Source: Candidatus Magasanikiibacteriota bacterium
GTDB lineage: Bacteria; Patescibacteriota; Patescibacteriia; Magasanikbacterales; GWA2-37-8
Direction: 5' to 3'
DNA: 37,576 nt
NCBI GenBank assembly: GCA_009694865.1
Contig: SICD01000006.1
Location: 1-37,576 of the forward strand
Shown piece after piece: positions 26,730 to 35,700 of the stretch. The notes under the pieces are model-generated. The model made no database searches, was not told where the DNA came from, and saw only the letters and a list, made by a program, of their open reading frames with translations. Position numbers and translations under genes: made by a program. The stretch's first letter is position 1, and each line of letters opens with the position of its first letter.

Positions 26730-29700
26730 ATGGTTCCGCGCCGTCGTCTCCTTAGCACCAGCGCACTCTTATTTCTGCCGTTACTATTACTCGGTAGTTT
26801 GTTTGTAGTTGGCCTGGCGCAAGCGCAAACTTTGCCATCGGCCGATTTGGGTCTTAATAATAATGTTCAAAATGCCATTGGTCTCTCCGCAACCGATATT
26901 CGCGTCGTGGTAGCGCGTATTATTCGGGTGGCGCTAGGACTGCTTGGTATCGTGGCGTTGGGTTTGGTGCTCTACGCCGGTTTTGTGTGGATGACAGCTG
27001 GCGGCAATGAAGAAAAAATTGCCGAAGCTAAAAAAATTCTTATTAATGCTAGCATTGGTCTCGCCATCATTTTTTCGTCATACGCCATTACCAGTTTCAT
27101 CATCAATAAACTCGTTGATGCCACCACGAAAGGGCCGGGTCAAAACGGCGGGGCGGGCGGAGGCGGGGATAACCCCTATTTTCCCAAAGGAGCTTTTTAC
27201 ATTACTCAGCTTCCTCTGGGTGGTGATGTTTGTATTAAAAATGTCCATTTATTAGTTATCTTTAATAAGAACGTGGCGCTTGATCAGTCATTTAAAGATA
27301 ATATTTTTGTCGAGAAGGATAGCGATCCGGGTAAAGCGGTCGTCGGTACCTGGACGTACGCCAAAAACGCTCACAATGTGGCGGAGTTTGTTCCGAACGG
27401 TAATTGCGGTGACGGCACGGGCGATTGTTATGAGGCCAAAACCAACTACACGCTTAAATTTAAAGATGGCAGTAAAATTAGTGCTGAAGGTAATCCCAAT
27501 ATTAATTTAAGTTGTCTCTTGGGAGCCGGATGTAAAAATGTTGCTTTTAAAACGGGCGATGGTGTAGATAGGAATCCTCCCGTCATTACCTTTGACAACC
27601 CGCCGGCCGACGACAGTATTCAACAAGGCGATCTCGTTCCGGTTAAACTTCACTATACCGATGATTTTGGGGTGCAAAGTCTTACCTTAAACGCTGACGG
27701 ATTTTTTGTCGGCAGTAAAGGCATTAGCGGCTGTGTTAAAGACGGCACGGCCACTATCAATTGGCCTACCCAAGGGCTGGCGTTAGGCAAACACACTCTC
27801 AAGGCCGTTGATTATGATTGGGCCGCTCAAAGCGGCGAAGCGTCACAAAATGTTACTCTTAAACCCAGCCACTGTTTTAATGGTCTTAAGGATGATGACG
27901 AAACTAAGGTGGATTGCGGCGGTTCCTGCGGTTCGTGCGGGGGTGAGGTCTGTACCGATAACAGCCAGTGTACCAGCGGATATTGCGAAATTCCTCAAGG
28001 AAAAACCGAAGGGGTGTGTGTGGACAAAATGCGGATCACCGACGTTTCGCCCTTGTCAGGGGCGGCGGGAACGTATGTCAGTATCAGTGGTTTTTATTTT
28101 GGCACTACCACGGGGCAGGTATTTTTTGCGGCCAATCAGAATCCTGGGCCCAATGATTGGAAACAGGCCACAGTTGTGCCCCCGTGCGGTCTGGGTTTTA
28201 GCAACTGGACTCCGTGGCAAATTTTAGTAGAAGCGCCAGCCTTTCTCTCCGGTGTCACAGGCCCCATTCAAGTTATTACGGCTTCCACCACTGTCAATGG
28301 GGTCAGTCGTAAATTTGCCGATCTCACCAATGATAATTGGGGCCCTAAAGTAGCTAATTATGAATTCACCAATCTCATTCGCCCCGGGCTGTGTCGAGCT
28401 AACCCTAATTCACAGGTACCGGGGGGTAAAACGTCGCTTCTCGGAAAAAATTTAGGGGTCTATAGCAATACTAATCAAATTTTATTTGGGTCAAATAAAG
28501 CCACGGTTAACCAATTTTTTACCGACAAAAATAATAACGTCCAACTTAATTGGGCCGATGCCATAATTAACGAAGTGACGGTGCCAATTCTTGATCCCGC
28601 GACTATCGGTGTTAAAGTGGTGGATAAAAATGGCGTGGAAAGCAACGGTGTTCGTTTTGTGGTCATTCCTGGCATAAGCAATGACGCGCCTGTTATTTAT
28701 GGAATTACTCCTAGTCGCGGAGCGGGCGGCCAGTACATTACCATCACCGGTAAAAATTTTGGTGTTACCCCCAACCCTACCGGGGTGTGGTTTCGCGAAG
28801 CTGAACAGGGAGCGATCATCAACGGCAGTTTTAGTTTCCCCAAAGAATGCGGCGATAATTTTTGGCGCGATAATCAAATTATTGTTAAATTTGATCCTAA
28901 ACTTGGTTCCCCGGGCAAGACGTATGTGGTACAAGTGAACACAGCTAATAATAAGACCAGTCTTTTTGACAAAAATTTCACCTTTGCCATGGAAAACGGA
29001 ACGCCCAATCCGGGTATTTGCAAGCTCGATCCGGTTTCCGGGCCAATTCCTTTCGCCCAAGGCCAGATTCTCAAAATCATCGGAGAATATTTTGGACAGA
29101 CTCCGGAAGCCTACCTATGGAAATTAGGCGCGTCTCCTACCACTACCAATAATCGGGCGTTGGCGGTCAATAGCGGTCTTTTAAATCAAGGCGGCGCGGA
29201 TGTTGATTTGGTATTTCCGGCAATTGGTTCCGAAACCGGGCCAGTCATCGTTCATCAAAAAGGCTTGCCCGAGGACAAAATCAGTAACCCGTTCTTATTT
29301 AGCAAATGGAATTGCGTGCAAAATAATAATATTTGTACCGAGGCTAACACTCATTGTTGCGCGGCTGGCGCTGATACCGGTTTTTGTAAACCAAACAACC
29401 AGTTGTGTGCCGGTGAAACCCGCTCCACTGCCTACATTTGGCGGTTTGCCACTAAAGATATTCCCAATTTGCCACGAGTAGTGGAACGTTGTGATCACAT
29501 TACCGAACAAGGCGGCGCCTTGCCCAGCCCCAGCCCCAGCGCGCGCTGGGATACCGGTATCCATCCCGAAGACGAAGATCATCACAATGTCTGCCGGAGC
29601 GCGGTGGTAACGGTGGAATTCTCCACGTTAATGGAAAAAGCCAGTGTTACCAAAGATACTGTGGTCGTTACCAAATGCGCCGCTGGTTTTGATGGCACCA

Positions 29701-32700
29701 AATGTAATAATCCCCAGGTTGTCAGTTTACAAATTCCCGACAGTTTTAAATTAAAGTCATCGTTTGGCGGTCCGGGCGGCGGACGGAATTATTTGGAAAT
29801 TGCTCGTGACCAGCGTGCCAATTGGGATGATGACAGCTGGTATCAGGTCGCGCTTGTTGGCGGAGCCAAGGGCCTTCGGTCGGCTGGTTCAATCACAACC
29901 TCATTCCCACTCTCCGTCGACAGGCCGTGTAGCGTTCCTGACTCGGCGTATTGTTTTGCTTTTAAGACTAACCACAATGATTGCCAATTGCGTAAAGTGG
30001 TCATAACGCCTTACGCCTACTGGACACAAATGTTAGAAGCTCCTATAAAATATCGGGTACTAGGTACAGCCTTGGATAATCTTACCTACAGCGGCAATGG
30101 TTTAAGCAATCAACGGTGTATCATGATGGACGTAAGCACGTTTAATTGGAGTTGGAAATCGGCCGATACTCTTCGCGCCACCATGTTTCCGCAACCAGCC
30201 ACGACCGGACGAACGAGCTTGGCCGCGGCGCTAGCTAACACGGTTAGTGTCGGTCTGTCTAAGCCGTTTGACGCGGTTAACATTATTGCTACCGCCGCTA
30301 ACCAAGTGGGCAACTATACTGGAGTTAGCCCACTGACGATTGATATGAGCAAGCCCGAGGTAGTAAGTTATTGGCCCAATTGTTTGGAAGCTTGCACTAA
30401 TAGTGAAATTGGAGCGGAATTTAATATGAGCATGGCGGCGGTTAATGTGAATTGGAATTCGGTTCGCCTGTATCGTTGTCTCGACGAAAATTGTTTAGCA
30501 GTGGTCGCCACCAGCACGCCAGCGAAGCCAGTATTCTTGCCAGCCGGTAAAACTATCTTATCTATTCCGCACGATGAGCTCACTCCAAATAGTTTATATA
30601 AAGTTTCTTTGTCCGCTACCACCAGCGCCGATCGTTTTCTCTGGTCAGCCGGCCAACTTAATGATCAAACGGCCACCAGCGCGCCTTTCGCCCAAGAATT
30701 TAACTGGCGTTTTCGTACCAAAGCCACCCCGTGTGTTATTGATCGCGCCGCTGTCGCGCCGCCAGAATTTATCGCCCCATTTTTAACTGCCCGTAGTGTT
30801 TATGTGGTGCAGCCTTTTTCTGCGCCCGATAGTTGTAGTGCTAGCGGTCAGCGTCTTGACCCTTGGAAATATAATTGGCAGTGGAGTTCCAATGAGCAAC
30901 CAATCGCCGTGGTTAATTCTTTTAATACAATTGGTAAAAATAATTATTGTACCGCCACTTGCCTTAAAAAGGGGAGTGACGTAGCCGCCACGCTGGGCTT
31001 TAACGCGCCCCTGTGCGGCAACGGTAAAATAGAAGCCGGCGAAGATTGTGACGCGCCCGATGCTTCGAAGCGTTGTGGCTTAGATTGTCGTTTTTTAGGA
31101 AATGTTAATAAAGGCAATAAACCCAATCTTCAATGTGGCGATGGTGTCGTAAATTTGGCGGTCGGAGAAGCGTGCGATCCGGCCGATCCGGACACGCAAG
31201 TTGGTTGTAGCGCCGATTGTCGTCATCTTGGTTCTAAAATTGTTTCGGGAGCAAAGGATGTTAACGCTTCAATTTGCGGGAATGGTCTGATGGGGAGCGG
31301 CGAAGATTGTGATTTAGGTATTCCGGCAGATGCCGCCATTACGACTTCATCGCTCGGTTGTTCCAACACCTGCCTTCATTTAGGCACCCGGCTGTCTAAA
31401 TTATGGTGTGAACAAAATAAAATAAATTTTGCGGGCTTTTCCGAAGACACATATCTGGCTTCTTGCTCCAGCGCCTTAAGCCAATGTGGCGATGGCGTGG
31501 TAACGGAAGATGAAGACGCGATTTGTGATGGCCAGGGCGGTTGGAATAAGCCCGTGTGTGATGAATATTGTCTTAAAAAAGTGGATAATAAATGCCAACC
31601 AGGCGATGAGGGTTGTGATAAAAACGGACGTTATGCCGGTTCTTTATTGCTTTACACCAAACCTTCGGTGTGTGGTGATGGTATCGCGGGCACGGGAGAA
31701 GAACCCGGGTGTGAACAAAAATTGTCACAGGAACACAAGGGTCTCATTGACCCGTGGTCTTTAGCCATTGGTGTTGGTCTAGGAACGGCCTCGGGCGATC
31801 CGTCGGCCCAGCGCGCCTTAATTAGCACTTTTACCAAAAGTCAACTAGCCAAAAACGGCGCGGTGAGCGGGGTGGGCAAATTTACTATTCCTTGCGGGTA
31901 TCACACAGATGATGAATGTCAGGTTTTTAACCATGACGGCATCGCCTATGGGGTCGGGCGCGACACCTGCTGTTACGCGCGTCCGCGACTACTCGCGACC
32001 TCGCCGCCAAATAAGGCATCGGACGTGTGCCTAAACACTTATTTAGAGGCCACTGTAAGCGCGCCACTCGACGCGGCTACTCTTAGCGCTAACGTACTTA
32101 TTGCGCGCGGCTACAACAAGAATCCGGTTATCACTCCCAGCGTGCGCCACCTGGGGTATCTTGACGCTCAAAAAGATCCTCAAGTAGTACTCAATGGAGC
32201 CAGCGCGCTAGCGGTGGCTGGCACCACAGCTTACGTCCTCGCGACCAATGGGCATAATCTTGAAATTATTGACGTAACTAAACCGAACGATCCGGTGCAT
32301 ATCGGTAATTTGCAAGATAATGAGCAAGGCGCCAAATTAGGCTCGCCCAGCGCGATTGCTCTTTTAGGCAAGCATGCTTTTATCACCGCCGGTTTTGGCG
32401 ATGACGCTTTGGAAATTGTGGATATTTCTGATGGCAAAAAACCCTTGCATGTGGCCGCCCTCGCGGATGGTGAGCAGGGAGCAAAGTTGAAAGCTCCCGT
32501 TGCCGTTGTGGTTGATCAGAATTACGCTTATGTCGCGGCTCATGATAGTAACGCGATTCAGATTATTGATATTTCTAAAATAGTTAACAATAAAATTGTT
32601 CCCACGGCGGCCTCGTCTCTAGTAGACGGTTTTAAGCAAGACGGTTTAACCGCCCATTTAAAAGGGCCGATGAGTTTGGCTTTGGCCAATCGCTACCTGT

Positions 32701-35700
32701 ACGTGCTTTCCAACAGCAACCCCGCCTCTTTTCAAATTATTGATGTGGCCGACCGGCAAAATCCGCGCCCGCTGGGATATTTGAGCGACGGCCAAGGCGG
32801 CACTAAACTTGCTTCGCCAGCCAGCGTACAAGTAATTGGCGACCATGCGTATGTTGTAGTCACTGGTGCTTTTCACGTTATTAATGTTAGCGACAAGCAA
32901 CACCCGTATCTGGAGGGCTCACTCCTTGATAATGCTGGAGCGGGCGGCGCCCATCTTGAAGCCAGCTGGCTTTCTCCGTTTGCCATTGTTGGCGGCACCG
33001 CTTTTATCCCCGCGGCCGACCAGTCGGCGCTCGAAATTGTGGATATCACCAGTTCTACTAACCCGCGACATTTGGCCTACTTCGCGTCGGATAACGATAA
33101 AAGTAATCAGGCTAAACTTAGTCGAATTCAGGCGGTAGTGGTTGTGAATGATACGGCCTATTTGGCGGCTTCTTTTAACAACGCTTTAGAAATAGTTGAC
33201 GTGAGTGATTTTACAACTAAATTTAGCGCGTGTCCGCAAGATGTTACCCCGCTCCTTATCGCGCGGGCTGATACTGGTAATACACCGTGGTATCAACGCG
33301 CCTGGTTGGCTTTCGCGCGATGGTTTAAGGGTTTATTCGGCAATAGCGCCACAGCGACCATTTTTCCAAATCCAGTGCGTTGGTGCGCCGGGCTCGATAC
33401 CGCCACCGCTGATTTGCTCACTGATCCCAGTACTACCACCGTGCGCTTGCGCCTTACCCTTAATCAACCGCTGGAGGCCGTTACTAATTACGCTGTTATT
33501 TTAAAAGATGGTTTGCGTGATTGGCGCGGCGTCTCCATTGGCACCAGCACGAATTCTAAAGCCCCGGGCATTAATTGGAAGTTTAATACCCGCGATACCA
33601 TTTGTGAAGTCAACGCCGTATCTATTTTACCGTCCACTTATAATTTTTATAAGTCTGGGGTGAGTACTACCCTCCAAGCTTTGGCGAGTACTAAAGAAGG
33701 GCAAATTATTCAACCATTTCCGGGTTTCTACTCTTGGAATTACCTTTGGGGGCCAGATAACGCCTTTGTGAACATCAGCAATACCACGTCAAGCCGTAAT
33801 ATTATCACCTCTCAAAATCGCAATGGCGAAATTGATGTTAGCGCTTCCGCCCAGATTACCGATAATTTGTACAGCGCTCAAAAAGGTATTGTGGGAAGCG
33901 GCCAAACCCACATTACGGTATTTTTATGTGAACGTCCGTGGCCGCCCAAAGATCAATATTATCAAGGCAAAGGCCCATTTACTATTTTTCCATATGAAGA
34001 TATTAAGGGCAATAACGATGACTTTGATCTTGTTTCCAGCACTTTTTCCAATGGGCCCATTCCACCCGCTGATAGCGTGAAAGATGGTTATTTCAATTTT
34101 AGTACTTTTTATTGCGCCGATAATGGCAGCCCGGGCAGTTTTGATGATCTTCCGTATCTTAAACCAGTGGTCCAAGCGGTCGGCGCGAAAATTAGTTTAT
34201 CAAATGTTGGTACCTGTGAGGGTACGGGCAAAAGCTGTACCGTGGATGATGATTGCGGGCAAACATTCAACGCTTCCGGTTTTAATACCGTGGTTCCGGT
34301 TGGTGTTAACTCGGTATGTGGTGGTACTACCTCCACTATTCCTCGTAATAATTATTTCATCGGCAGTAATGGCCAAACAATTTCTTGTGAGCAGAATAAA
34401 AAGAAGTTGGCATTATATTGTGGAAATTCAACGGAATTAACCAATTGGACGCAACAAAATAAATATTCCTTAGATTGTCTTCCCGGAACGGTCGCGCCGC
34501 TTCGTTGTCAAAAACATCCACCGCTCAAACGTTTCTTAATGACCAACGACAGCAATGCCGACGTAGTTGGTCTGCAAATTTTTGCTAACCCCAAACATCT
34601 CACGGCCGCCGAGTGGTACAAGAGCAGTAAAACGGCTGGTGGCCAGGGATTTCTGGGAAGTGTGAATACATTGTCGCTAGCTGGCTATGATGCCGTGAGT
34701 GACGGTAACAATATTTATATAAACGCCTTAAATTATTCCAGTTCCACACAGAGCCTTTACGATACTATTTATGTCTTGAGCGTTAGTAATGAGGCCACCC
34801 CGGCTACCCGCAATGTCTTTGAACAGCTTTTGCGTAATCTTAAATTTAATATTAATTTAACCAATTACGGTTATTGCGGCTCGGCTATTGATAAGCCGGA
34901 TTTCGCGGTACAATGCACCAGCGATTTAGATTGCGCCAAAGGACAAGTCTGTGCCGTGCAAGTTGACAAACTTAAACGCGACATTCAGCGCTTGCGTGAT
35001 TTAAAGATTTTTGACGCCGGTCTCGCCAATTATGCCGGTTCTCACAATGGTCAGTATCCTGATCTTAAATCCGGTAGTTATCTTAAGGGTCAAACCATCA
35101 GCACGTGGTCGTCTTGGTCGGTGCTGGGCACGGTGCTGGGCAGTGGCCTACCTGTTGATCCGGTTAACAAGCTCGGTATCGCCGGAACTTGCGGCACAAG
35201 CACTCCAAGTTTTGGTTATTTCTGTACGGGTGATAATCCGGCCAGCGATGTTATTTGTCCTAAGCTAAATAATGAACCAGTAAGTTGCGTGGTGCATGAG
35301 GCCGAAACCGGTTGGAGTACTGAAAATAGACGGTTTAGTTTTGCGTGCGCCAGCTCCTCACTTGCGTACCGGTATTTTGCCACTAGCACTGGTTTTGTAT
35401 TCAAGACTCATTGGGAAGACCCTCTGCTCCCCATAAAAAACGCTAGTGACTATGTGGCGGCGTTTAACTTTGCCACTACCACTCCCTTTGGCCTTAATAA
35501 TATTGGCGTTGATTTATTTAAAACCACCAGCATCTGCGTCCAAGATCAGGAAGTCTCGTCTCTTAATCAGGGCAAGTGCGGCGATGGTGTGATTAATGCT
35601 GATAAAGGCGAACAGTGCGACCCTCCGGGGCAGAGCCGCTATGGTAGTTGCCAAAACGGAGTCATTAAAGTTGATGTTTGTAGTCGTCCCGAGCCCCAAG

